A stretch of DNA of 64,000 bases from Pseudomonas sp. UBA4194 (GTDB lineage: Bacteria; Pseudomonadota; Gammaproteobacteria; Pseudomonadales; Pseudomonadaceae), in contig NZ_DFUE01000018.1 in NCBI RefSeq assembly GCF_002379585.1, forward strand, positions 3,019 to 67,018, given 5' to 3'. The translations under genes were made by a program, and so were the position numbers. The notes under the pieces are model-generated. The model saw only the letters and a program-made list of their open reading frames with translations. It ran no database searches and had not been told where the DNA came from. Each line of letters opens with the position of its first letter. Within the stretch, counting starts at the first letter, position 1. Of the stretch, positions 26,747 to 35,261 are shown piece by piece.

Positions 26747-28725
26747 AGGTGCGGGGTGACGCGGGTCAGGAGGTGTTGGGTGAAGGCGGGTTCCAGGATA
26801 CGGTTGCCGTGAGCGCTCAGGTGATCGCTGTCACTGAACAGGGGTTTGCCTTGATCGTCGTAAGCCGAGCACAGGCTGCCGGGGCAGAGGATGGGCAACG
26901 GGTCCCAGACCTGCAACGCCGGAAACTGTGCGCTCAGCCTGGCCAGCACGTTCATCTGCGGTGCGCGCAGCGCCTCCAGCCATTCGCGGCTGACATCGAA
27001 ACCCGGTGCACACACCGGGTTCATGCGATTGAACCCATCCGAACAGCGATTGGGCGGCGCTTTGAACAACGGCTTCGGCGCGTCGATCAGCACCGTCAGC
27101 CCCGCCCGGGTCAGGCGTTGCAACAGCGCCTCGGCTGACTCATAGGCGGCCTCGCTGCGCTCAGGCGTCTGTTGCGCGAGGATCGCGGCCAACACCTGAT
27201 CATCCCCCTGGCGCCAGCCCCGGCCCTTGAGCTCGGGCATGCGCAGCGACGCCAGGAACACGATGTCCCCCGCCTGCGCCCGTTCAAGCAAATCCCCCAG
27301 TGCGGCCTGCCGGCTGGCGGCGCAGCGCGGCGGATCGGCGTCCATCAGGCTGATCACCGGACAGCCACCGCGCTCGTATTCCACCACCTCGACACCCAGG
27401 CGCAGGGCAACGATATTGAGCAGCGTGCGGTAGGCCGCCGTGTGTGAATCGCCCATCACGAACAGCCGACGTCCTTGCATGGCCGAGTCCTCGATGACCT
27501 CCAGCGGCTCCTGTGGATAATGTTTGTAGGCCTGCCAGGTATAGCTGTCGCTGACCTGGCTCAGGGATAGACGCTCGGTGTTGGCGGTTATCCACACGCC
27601 CGCGCCTGCCGCCAAACCCACCCCCGCCACGGCTCCGGCAAGCGTCAGGCCGGGGCGCCTGTGCAACGCGCTCCTACCTCTGCGTGCAGGTGTTTCGATC
27701 CAATGGTAGGAGGCCGCCGCCAGCGCCAGCAGCACCGGCGGGTAGGCCCAGGGCACCCACGACTGCTCCATGCCCACCGTCCAGCGTACAAACACCGCCA
27801 GGGGCCAGTGCCACAGGTACAGCGAGTAAGACAGCCTGCCCAGGTAAGTCACCGGCGCGGCGCGCAACAGACGCCGCAGACCCCAGCGCGACCCCCCAGG
27901 CTCGGCGACCACCGCACTGATCAACAGCAGGGTGCCCAGGACCGTGAGCATCGCCCACGGAAACGGGAAATGCGTTTGCTCGGCAAACGCCAGACCCGCC
28001 GCCAGCAGCAGCGCACCGGTCACCAGCAGCGGCCGGGCCAGCGAGCGACAGCGCGCCACGAAGCCCGTCACACTCATCAGCTGAAACAGCAGCGCCCCCG
28101 CCGCCAATTCCCAGAACCGAGCCGGCAGCAGGTAGAACGCCGCCAAGGGATCGCGGGTCGTCTGCACTGCGCACAGCACCAGCGACAACAGGGCTGCTAC
28201 AGGCAACAACATCCACGCCAGCAGGCCCTGCTGCCGGCGGCGCAGCCAGACAAAGAACAGCAAGGGAAATATCAGGTAAAACTGCTCCTCCACCCCCAGG
28301 GACCAGGTGTGCAGGTAGGGATTGAATTCGGCACCGGGCGAGAAGTAGGTATCCAGGTTCCACGCCAGCACGACATTGCTCAGGCCGAACACGGCAGCCA
28401 GGCCAGTGTTGTCGTTCTGATCGCTGAGCCACACTGGCGGCACCAGCAGCGCCGACAGCACGAAACTCACCACCAGCACCGTCAGCAGCGCCGGCAGGAT
28501 GCGCAGCACTCGACGACGATAGAAGTCCAGCAGGTAGGCGCCCAGAGGCAGGCCATCGCGCTGGGCCAGGGCACGGCTGATGACGAAGCCGGAGATCACG
28601 AAGAACATGTCCACACCGGTAAACCCCCCGGGCAGAAAGCCGAGGAATTCGATGTGGAAGATCACCACCGCAAACACCGCGATGGCCCGCAGGCCGTCGA
28701 TGCCGGGGACGTAGGAGGTTGACAT
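26743..28725 (-). CDS. Membrane acyltransferase-3 / SGNH protein (OafA-like)
   Basis: A 660-aa two-domain protein. N-terminal acyltransferase-3 domain (about 1-370) with around ten membrane segments, including YVPGIDGLRAIAVFAVVIFH (H24) and FFVISGFVISR; a periplasmic SGNH hydrolase-like domain follows with GDSHTAAYRTLL (nucleophile serine) and SDSDHLSAHGN (Asp/His). Such proteins O-acetylate cell-surface polysaccharides. ATG 28725 follows GTAGGAGG on the coding strand's far side; I chose it as the family start. The stop TAG is part of a REP. The substrate cannot be read from sequence. Confidence 0.88.
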   Translation of the reverse strand: MSTSYVPGIDGLRAIAVFAVVIFHIEFLGFLPGGFTGVDMFFVISGFVISRALAQRDGLPLGAYLLDFYRRRVLRILPALLTVLVVSFVLSALLVPPVWLSDQNDNTGLAAVFGLSNVVLAWNLDTYFSPGAEFNPYLHTWSLGVEEQFYLIFPLLFFVWLRRRQQGLLAWMLLPVAALLSLVLCAVQTTRDPLAAFYLLPARFWELAAGALLFQLMSVTGFVARCRSLARPLLVTGALLLAAGLAFAEQTHFPFPWAMLTVLGTLLLISAVVAEPGGSRWGLRRLLRAAPVTYLGRLSYSLYLWHWPLAVFVRWTVGMEQSWVPWAYPPVLLALAAASYHWIETPARRGRSALHRRPGLTLAGAVAGVGLAAGAGVWITANTERLSLSQVSDSYTWQAYKHYPQEPLEVIEDSAMQGRRLFVMGDSHTAAYRTLLNIVALRLGVEVVEYERGGCPVISLMDADPPRCAASRQAALGDLLERAQAGDIVFLASLRMPELKGRGWRQGDDQVLAAILAQQTPERSEAAYESAEALLQRLTRAGLTVLIDAPKPLFKAPPNRCSDGFNRMNPVCAPGFDVSREWLEALRAPQMNVLARLSAQFPALQVWDPLPILCPGSLCSAYDDQGKPLFSDSDHLSAHGNRILEPAFTQHLLTRVTPHL

Positions 28726-28865
28726 GGGAAGCGCCTTTTTATTGTTAGGCGGCGACCATAGAGCAACCCTTTCGAGAGTGGAATCCAACTGGGGTTTCCA
28801 GATATGTCATCACTGCAACAGTGTTCGCAGGGATTGGCGATGCATGGTTTGGATTGTGTGGGGGA

Positions 28866-29135
28866 TGTGATGGCCCTTCGCGGGCAGAGCCCGCTCCCAC
28901 AGGGGTTGTGCGTTGCCTATGTGGCGGCGTTGGCCCCTTCGCGGGCAGAGCCCGCTCCCACAGGGGGGTGTGCGTTGCCTATGTGGTGGTGTTGGGCCCT
29001 TCGCGGGCAGAGCCCGCTCCCACATGGGGTTGTGCGTTGCCTATGTGGTGGTGTTGGGCCCCTCGCGGGCAGAGCCCGCTCCCACAGGTGAGACTGAGTT
29101 GACCTGTGGGAGCGGGCTCTGCCCGCGAAGGGGCC
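28866..29135. repeat. Tandem array of ~61-bp REP-containing units
   Basis: Four direct copies of a 61-62-base unit, each with CCCTTCGCGGGCAGAGCCCGCTCCCACA followed by GGGTTGTGCGTTGCCTATGTGG, start near 28874, 28935, 28997 and 29059; an inverted element (CTGTGGGAGCGGGCTCTGCCCGCGAAGGGG) closes the array at 29104-29132. The remainder of the gap 28726-29206 holds no gene. Contiguous repeats without unique spacers rule out CRISPR. Confidence 0.9.
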
Positions 29136-29206
29136 GGTATGCCTGGCCAAACGTCCAAGCCGTGTGCAGGCAGTCAGGACGCCTTCGCGGGCGCGCTTCT
29201 ACAAGG

Positions 29207-32200
29207 TCAAATGCCGAGCATCTGGGCATTGTGGCGTTGTTTGAACGCGGAGGCCGTGGCAGCGGCGTTCTCCAGTCTTCCGATGGCTTTGTCCCTTTTG
29301 GCCCACAGCTGACCCAGTGTCATTTGCCGCGTACTGGTGATGCTTGGGCAGAAGTCCAGAATGTCACTGGCCTGGGTAGCGCCATACATCGTAGCGATCT
29401 GGTCAGTGCGGCGACGCAGTTCGGCAATGGTCTGCAGAGCACCGTTCTCCAGTACCTCGATCTTGGCCGGATCCTTGTCCTTCTGTGTCTTGTACAGTTC
29501 ATACCCGCCCTTGAGCACATCGACGCCGATCTTGACGGCTACGCCCGCCGAACCAGCGGCTTTGGAGCCTGCGGTCTTGGCCACTTCAATACCGAGGTTC
29601 AGCGCGCCCTTGGGCGTGTCTGGAACAAAGCCGGTCAGCTTGCCGTAAGCCTTGCCCAACACGCCGTTCTTGCGGATCTTCGCGTCGTGGACGACGGACG
29701 ACATATTGAGGCTACCGGTTTGCAGGTGCAGCGTGGCGGTGTTACCCGCTTTTTCCATGCCTTTTTCTGAGCCGACACTGGCCAACTTGCCCACCACGAA
29801 ACCAGCCCCCCCGCCGATCACGGAACCCGGCGGGCCCGCTACAGCCAAGCCGATACCGGCGCCTATTGCGGTCGATACGACTGTTGAAGACAGGTTGGAT
29901 ACCACGATGGTCGTGAGTCGCAAACCCACCGCCTTGGCCAGTTCCAAGTTGCTTTCCATGTTCGCGATGCCCTGGACGACCCCGTTGCTGCGGCTTTTGA
30001 CCACATCGAACATAGCCATCAACACTTCCATCCGGCTTTGCCTGCCACGGGTGAACCAGTCCTTGCAGTGGCCTTTGAAGCTTTCCTGGGCCTTGGCCAA
30101 ATCTGCGGGCGACAAACGGTCCCACGACCCCCGAGCCTCCATGTACTCAGGCGTCGGCCCGGCAGCGATCATGGCTTCGAGGGTGTCGTATTTGGTCTTG
30201 CTGCGGCCATCTCCGTCGACCAGGGTTATGGGGTTGTTACCCACCATGGCGTACAGGTTCAAACCGTCGATGTCGCCACCAGGGTCTGGATTGAGCCAGC
30301 GTGCCAGCCAAGGGGCGTAGTAGCGCAATCCGTAGTAGTACAGCCCGCTGGCGTCGCGCTCCTTGCCTGAATAGCGGATGGTCTTGTATTGAGCCTCCAG
30401 CGCATTGCGCCCGGCCCAGCAGGCCGTACCGCCAAAGGGATAGTATTCTTCCCGGCTGATCAGTTGCGCCTGCTGGTCCAGCTCCAGGGTGCAGGAGCCG
30501 AGGTGATTGTCCAGGCTGTAGCGCAACTGGTCATTGCTCAGCGCTTCGGGTTTTCCTTGCTCCCAGTGCAGCAGGCGCACGCCGCTGCGCCCCGCCCGGG
30601 CGATGACCACGTGGAGCCGTTCCCCGCTGCGGCTGTCGGTACGAATCTCCAGGCCTGGCAGATAACGCACATCGCTCACTCGGGTGCCGTTACGCACCTG
30701 CGCGCTGGAATGCTTGCGCACCCGCCCGCCCGCCGCGTCGTAGATATAGCGCTCATAATCGTCATCGCCGTCAGGGCGGCTGACCGGGGTGATCTGCTGC
30801 AACTGATTCTGGTTGTCCCAGCCAAGCGCCTGCCCAGGTTGCAACTGGCGCAGGTTGCCGTTGCTGTCAAAGGCGGCCGCCAGTTGCGTTTCGTCCGGTA
30901 GCACGCCGTCGCGTTCAGGCAGCGCGCGGTTGCTCAGCCGGGCAACCGCCATGCGTTGGGTGCGATTGCGCTGGCCGTTCACGTGGCGCAGTTCCAGCAG
31001 GTTGCCGGACGCATCGTAGTGCATGCTCTGGGTATAGTTGAGCAACAGGCCAGGATCGTCCGGCAGTAGCATCAACTCGGGAAGCGCTGGGCCTTGACCC
31101 GCACTGGCGGCTTCGCGTCCGCTGGCCGTGATCAACTGGTAGAGCGAATCGTAACTGTAGTGGTTAACCGCTTCGGTACGCTGATTGGCAAAGTGGCGAA
31201 CAGGTTGTGAGCGGTCGCCGACGCTGAGGATGTTGCCGGCCGGATCATATTCGTAATGCAGGTCCTGCAGCAGTGTCCCACCCGCCCGTTGCGAGGTTGC
31301 CCGTCGCAGACGCTGGCTCGACGGGTCATATTCAACGCGGCTGACCACGCCATTGCCTGCAGTCTGAGAGATGACACGTCCCGTCGCGTCGTAATCGATC
31401 TCTACCAACAAAGGGATGTTCACGCCGTCTGCGGTGACCAGGTCACTGGCATTCTGCAAGCCGCTGATGTCATGGCCGAACTGCTGGACGTTGCCCGCCG
31501 CGTCCTGGTGGCTGAGCAACAGCGCAGTCGCATCGTGGAGGCTATGGCTGGTGTAGCCCGCACCGGCCTCGAGCAGGGCGTCTCGGGCACTGAGGGCTTC
31601 AGGCCAGTCCGCGGCCGTGTCGCCGGCCAGGAAGCGGCGACTGTGGCGGATGGCTTCACCGGTAATGCTGAAGCCTTGAGCGAACAGACTGCCCGCATCG
31701 TCGTCGTGGCGAATCACTGAGCCACACAGGTTCAGCTCCGCTTGCTCGGGGTCGACAGCGGCATAGGTGATGCGCTGAGTCGTACGCGAGGGGCCTTGCG
31801 CGTCGTGCTTGATCACCGAGGTCATTCGACCCAGGGCGTCATATTCGTGGGTCGTACACGTCTGCCGGCTATCCCAGCTCGCTCGCGCCAGCCCGCTGGC
31901 GTCTTGCAACATCACCTTCCATCCCGAGTCGACGTTGTGCTGCTGCAACGGCACCCCGGACAGGCTGAAAACGGTGCGCTGGTTGGGCGTGTCGCTGGTG
32001 CCGGCCTCGAAGTGGGCGAGTTGGCGGGGGTCCCATTGGGCGGTGGGGCGGCCGAGGGCGTCATGCCACTGCGCGTGGCCGCGGCGTTCGGCGGGGGTGT
32101 CGGCAGTACGGCGGTGGTAGGCGAGGGTGCGCACGCCGAGGCCACGTGGATCGCAAACGACAATGCCGGGCGTGCGGCTGTGGACTTTCAGGTGTTCGGG

Positions 32201-32221
32201 AATGCTTCGCTGAGTCGACAT
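29207..32221 (-). CDS. TccC-like RHS-repeat protein with variable C-terminal region
   Basis: A 1004-aa protein from ATG 32221. The N-terminus (TPGIVVCDPRGLGVRTLAYHRR, then TVFSLSGVPLQQHNVDSGWK) is typical of TccC, the C component of Tc toxins; YD repeats follow (EYDALGRMTSV, DYDATGRVIS, EYDPAGNILS). The RHS core ends near residue ~680 with YSGKERDASGLYYYGLRYY, LARWLNPDPGGDIDGLNLYAMVGNNP, which contains the aspartates of the self-cleavage site. The last ~325 residues are the hypervariable region, with a glycine-zipper stretch (AIGAGIGLAVAGPPGSVIGGG). No tcA/tcB or immunity gene is adjacent. The longer ORF upstream overlaps gbcA and was rejected. Confidence 0.85.
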   Translation of the reverse strand: MSTQRSIPEHLKVHSRTPGIVVCDPRGLGVRTLAYHRRTADTPAERRGHAQWHDALGRPTAQWDPRQLAHFEAGTSDTPNQRTVFSLSGVPLQQHNVDSGWKVMLQDASGLARASWDSRQTCTTHEYDALGRMTSVIKHDAQGPSRTTQRITYAAVDPEQAELNLCGSVIRHDDDAGSLFAQGFSITGEAIRHSRRFLAGDTAADWPEALSARDALLEAGAGYTSHSLHDATALLLSHQDAAGNVQQFGHDISGLQNASDLVTADGVNIPLLVEIDYDATGRVISQTAGNGVVSRVEYDPSSQRLRRATSQRAGGTLLQDLHYEYDPAGNILSVGDRSQPVRHFANQRTEAVNHYSYDSLYQLITASGREAASAGQGPALPELMLLPDDPGLLLNYTQSMHYDASGNLLELRHVNGQRNRTQRMAVARLSNRALPERDGVLPDETQLAAAFDSNGNLRQLQPGQALGWDNQNQLQQITPVSRPDGDDDYERYIYDAAGGRVRKHSSAQVRNGTRVSDVRYLPGLEIRTDSRSGERLHVVIARAGRSGVRLLHWEQGKPEALSNDQLRYSLDNHLGSCTLELDQQAQLISREEYYPFGGTACWAGRNALEAQYKTIRYSGKERDASGLYYYGLRYYAPWLARWLNPDPGGDIDGLNLYAMVGNNPITLVDGDGRSKTKYDTLEAMIAAGPTPEYMEARGSWDRLSPADLAKAQESFKGHCKDWFTRGRQSRMEVLMAMFDVVKSRSNGVVQGIANMESNLELAKAVGLRLTTIVVSNLSSTVVSTAIGAGIGLAVAGPPGSVIGGGAGFVVGKLASVGSEKGMEKAGNTATLHLQTGSLNMSSVVHDAKIRKNGVLGKAYGKLTGFVPDTPKGALNLGIEVAKTAGSKAAGSAGVAVKIGVDVLKGGYELYKTQKDKDPAKIEVLENGALQTIAELRRRTDQIATMYGATQASDILDFCPSITSTRQMTLGQLWAKRDKAIGRLENAAATASAFKQRHNAQMLGI

Positions 32222-32386
32222 ACAGTTACCTTGGATCGGACGGATTTTCCTTGTTTTATGTCCTATCGGGCAGGTGGCGACCATCGGCGCAGGCAGTAGG
32301 TTTCGCAGGTACAGACAGCGGTTCCGGGGTGAGCGCGCCGGGTTTCGCACCGGCGCATGAGCGGCTGAGGGGGATGAAAGGTTGAA

Positions 32387-32403
32387 GCCGGGCAGCGCCC
32401 GGC
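32387..32403 (-). terminator. Hairpin just after gbcA
   Basis: GCCGGGC and GCCCGGC with an AGC/GCT loop, starting 3 bases after the gbcA stop. On the minus strand it is followed by TTCAACCTTTC, so a weak intrinsic terminator is plausible. It would separate gbcA from the RHS gene. Confidence 0.6.
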
Positions 32404-32406
32404 GAA

Positions 32407-33702
32407 TCATTCGTGCACGGCAACGCCCTTGAGGTACGCCGCAGGCTCTGCGCCGAGGTTGCTGAGCATGCGCTCGCTGTACCAGTCGATGAAGTTGACC
32501 ACGCCGAACTCGTAGGTCTTGGAGTAGGGCCCCGGCTGGTAAGCGGTGGAGTTGATGCCGCGCTGATTCTCTTCGGCCAGGCGACGGTCCTGGTCGTTGG
32601 TCGCGTCCCACACCTGGCGCATGCGCTCCACGTCGTAGTCCACGCCCTCGACCGCGTCCTTGTGCACCAGCCACTTGGTGGTGACCAGGGTTTCCTGGGC
32701 GCTGATCGGCCACACGGTGAACACGATGATGTGATCACCCATGCAGTGGTTCCACGAGTGGGGCAGGTGCAGGATGCGCATCGAGCCCAGGTCCGGGTTC
32801 TTGATGCGGCCCATGAGTTTCTTGCAGCCCACCTGGCCGTCCAGGGTCATGGACAGCGTGCCCTTGAGCAGCGGCATGCGCACGATGCGGTTGCGCAGGC
32901 CATGGCTGGCGTGGGCGTAGGGAATCTTTTCCGCTTCCCAGGCGGCGGCCGACGCGGCCACGTGGTCCTTGAACGCCTGGTCGGCACGCGGGTCGGTGAC
33001 GTCGTCCCACTCCAGCAGGGTTTTCAACAGCTCCGGGTGGGAGCCGCCGCAGTGGTAGCACTCGCGATTGTTCTCCAGCACCAGTTTCCAGTTGGCCTTT
33101 TCCAACAGGTTGGTCTGCACCGCGACCTTGGTGTTTTCCATGTCGTACGGTTCCATGTAATGGTTCAGCGTACTGAGGAAATTGTCGATCGCGGGTGGGT
33201 TCTCGGCCAGGCTGATGAAGATGTAGCCGCCGGAGGTTTTCACGTGCACGGGCTTGAGGCCGTACTGCTTCATGTCGAAGTCGGCACCCATCTCGGTGCC
33301 GGCGAACAGCAGGCGGCCATCCAGTTCGTAGGTCCACTGGTGGTAATGGCAGACCAGCTTGGCCACCTTGCCCTTTTCCTTGGTGCACAGGCGCGAGCCG
33401 CGGTGCCGGCAGACGTTGTGAAAGGCATGCACCACGCCGTCGACGCCGCGTACCACGATGATCGGATTCTTGCCCACTTCCAGCGTCAGGAAGTTGCCCT
33501 TGGCCGGGATTTCGCAGGTCATGCCGGCGATCAGCCATTCCTTCTGGAAGATCTCCTGCATGTCGATCTGGAACAGCCGCTCGTCGCTGTAGAACGGCTG
33601 TGGCAGCGAGAACGTGCGCTCGCGCTCCTGCAACATGTGCGCGGTCGCCTTGCGTGCGGGCTCCAGTGGATCGCCCAGGCTCAAGGTAGTGGTGGCATCC
33701 AT
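32407..33702 (-). CDS. gbcA: Glycine betaine demethylase oxygenase GbcA
   Basis: Rieske-type oxygenase subunit, 431 aa. The [2Fe-2S] centre is C98-x-H100 (NVCRHRG) and C118-x2-H121 (VCHYHQW); the mononuclear iron site includes H217 and H222 in ENNRECYHCGGSHPELL. It demethylates glycine betaine to dimethylglycine with electrons from GbcB. ATG 33702 (MDATTT) preferred over an upstream in-frame start for family length. Divergent from gbcB across 286 bases, with GbdR as the expected activator. Confidence 0.95.
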   Translation of the reverse strand: MDATTTLSLGDPLEPARKATAHMLQERERTFSLPQPFYSDERLFQIDMQEIFQKEWLIAGMTCEIPAKGNFLTLEVGKNPIIVVRGVDGVVHAFHNVCRHRGSRLCTKEKGKVAKLVCHYHQWTYELDGRLLFAGTEMGADFDMKQYGLKPVHVKTSGGYIFISLAENPPAIDNFLSTLNHYMEPYDMENTKVAVQTNLLEKANWKLVLENNRECYHCGGSHPELLKTLLEWDDVTDPRADQAFKDHVAASAAAWEAEKIPYAHASHGLRNRIVRMPLLKGTLSMTLDGQVGCKKLMGRIKNPDLGSMRILHLPHSWNHCMGDHIIVFTVWPISAQETLVTTKWLVHKDAVEGVDYDVERMRQVWDATNDQDRRLAEENQRGINSTAYQPGPYSKTYEFGVVNFIDWYSERMLSNLGAEPAAYLKGVAVHE

Positions 33703-33988
33703 CGTTTGTATCCTCATGACCAGGCTAGGTGGCCGCGAAAAGTGGCAGGTACGGTTGGCAACGCAAGGCTTCTGAAAGCAGCTTCATTTGCGGTGGAGTG
33801 TGCGACTCGGCGCGCCGGGAACCTTATCCATGGGCGACATGGCCAAATCCATTCCCGACGCTGGAGCCTAGGTAGCATGGGGCTGGTCGCCATAAGCATG
33901 TGAATGTCGCGAATGGGAAAGTCGTCGCTTTATGGCACACGCAGAATCGCTCCCATGCACAGCCGACCGTCGGCCCCTGGAGATGAGC
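33703..33988. promoter_or_regulatory. gbcA-gbcB divergent promoter region
   Basis: A 286-base gap without a gene between divergent genes of one enzyme. GbdR is known to activate gbcA in Pseudomonas, so its binding sites are expected here; I cannot place them with confidence by eye. No REP element is present, which is unusual for gaps of this size in the window. Confidence 0.55.
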
Positions 33989-35089
33989 ATGTCCAATAAC
34001 TTCCTGATGCCCGTAAACACCCAGACCTGGGCCAATGGACGCCACGTCGTTCGGTGCGTCAAGGTGATCCAGGAAACCTGGGACGTGCGCACCTTCTGCT
34101 TCATGGCCGACCAGCCGATCCTGTTCTTCTTCAAGCCAGGCCAGTTCGTCACCCTGGAGCTGGAGATCGAAGGCGAGCCGGTGATGCGCTCCTACACCAT
34201 CTCCAGTTCGCCGTCGGTGCCCTACAGCTTTTCCATCACCATCAAGCGAGTGCCGGGCGGACGCGTCTCCAACTGGCTGCACGACACCCTGCACGAAGGT
34301 CAGGAGCTAGCGGTGCACGGGCCGGTGGGGTTGTTCAACGCCATCGACTTCCCGGCGCCGAAGATTCTCTACCTCAGCGGTGGTGTCGGCATCACGCCGG
34401 TGATGTCCATGGCCCGCTGGTTCTACGACACCAACGCCAATGTCGACATGGTGTTCGTGCACAGCGCCCGTTCTCCCAAGGACATCATCTACCACCGCGA
34501 GCTGGAACACATGGCGTCGCGGGTGGATAACTTCAGCCTGCATATCATCTGTGAGAAGCATGGCCTGGGCGAGCCTTGGGCGGGTTACCGTGGCTACCTC
34601 AATCACAAGCTGCTGGAGCTGATCGCGTCGGACTTCATGGAGCGGGAAATCTACTGCTGCGGCCCCACGCCGTACATGAATGCGGTCAAGCGCCTGCTTG
34701 AAGTCGCCGGTTTCGACATGTCCCGCTACCACGAAGAGTCCTTCGGAGCGACCCCGCCAGAGGCCCGCGCCGATGCCGTGGAACAAGCCGAACAGGCGGC
34801 CGATGCCCCGGAAGTGGATGTCTCGGAATTGCACCAGGTGGAATTCACCGCCACCGGCAAGAGCATTCGCGTGGCGCCGGGGGAAACGGTGCATGCGGCC
34901 GCGTCCAAGCTCGGCCTGATGATCCCCAAGGCCTGCGGCATGGGCATCTGTGGGACATGCAAGGTGTTGAAGCTGGGGGGCGAGGTGGAGATGGAGCACA
35001 ACGGCGGCATCACCGAGGATGATGAGGCCGAGGGGTACATTCTGTCGTGCTGCAGTGTGCCGAAGGGGGATGTGCGGATTGAGTTTTGA
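33989..35089 (+). CDS. gbcB: Glycine betaine demethylase reductase GbcB
   Basis: A 366-aa flavodoxin-reductase/ferredoxin fusion. FAD-binding RSYTISSSP (67-75), NAD-binding YLSGGVGITPVMSM, YCCGPTPYM, then a C-terminal plant-type [2Fe-2S] domain with CGMGICGTCKV and a distal cysteine in SCCS. It delivers electrons from NAD(P)H to GbcA. ATG 33989 is favoured because GGAG lies 6-7 bases before it, whereas the ATG at 33983 is directly adjacent to that site. Confidence 0.94.
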   Translation: MSNNFLMPVNTQTWANGRHVVRCVKVIQETWDVRTFCFMADQPILFFFKPGQFVTLELEIEGEPVMRSYTISSSPSVPYSFSITIKRVPGGRVSNWLHDTLHEGQELAVHGPVGLFNAIDFPAPKILYLSGGVGITPVMSMARWFYDTNANVDMVFVHSARSPKDIIYHRELEHMASRVDNFSLHIICEKHGLGEPWAGYRGYLNHKLLELIASDFMEREIYCCGPTPYMNAVKRLLEVAGFDMSRYHEESFGATPPEARADAVEQAEQAADAPEVDVSELHQVEFTATGKSIRVAPGETVHAAASKLGLMIPKACGMGICGTCKVLKLGGEVEMEHNGGITEDDEAEGYILSCCSVPKGDVRIEF

Positions 35090-35117
35090 GGGGGGGTGGG
35101 AGTTGGTGAGGATCGGT

Positions 35118-35248
35118 GGTGAATGGTCCCCTCACCCCGGCCCTCTCCCTGAGGGAGAGGGAGCTAGAAGCGGATCGCGGTGGGTCGGCTGGCGGTGATT
35201 GGCTCCCTCTCCCTCAGGGAGAGGGCTGGGGTGAGGGGACCATCCACC
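35118..35248. repeat. Inverted repeat pair, CCCTCACCCC family
   Basis: Arms of 47 bases at 35118-35164 and 35202-35248 are reverse complements with few mismatches (GGTGAATGGTCCCCTCACCCC ... inverted). It sits between the convergent ends of gbcB and a chemoreceptor gene. Same family as 7801-7947. Confidence 0.85.
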
Positions 35249-35261
35249 CCCGCCCCATCCA

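Noticed and set aside
32222..32713. N-terminal extension of the RHS ORF
   Set aside because: Overlaps the gbcA 3' end and a probable terminator, and reads as an antisense-like frame; TccC homology begins at 32221.
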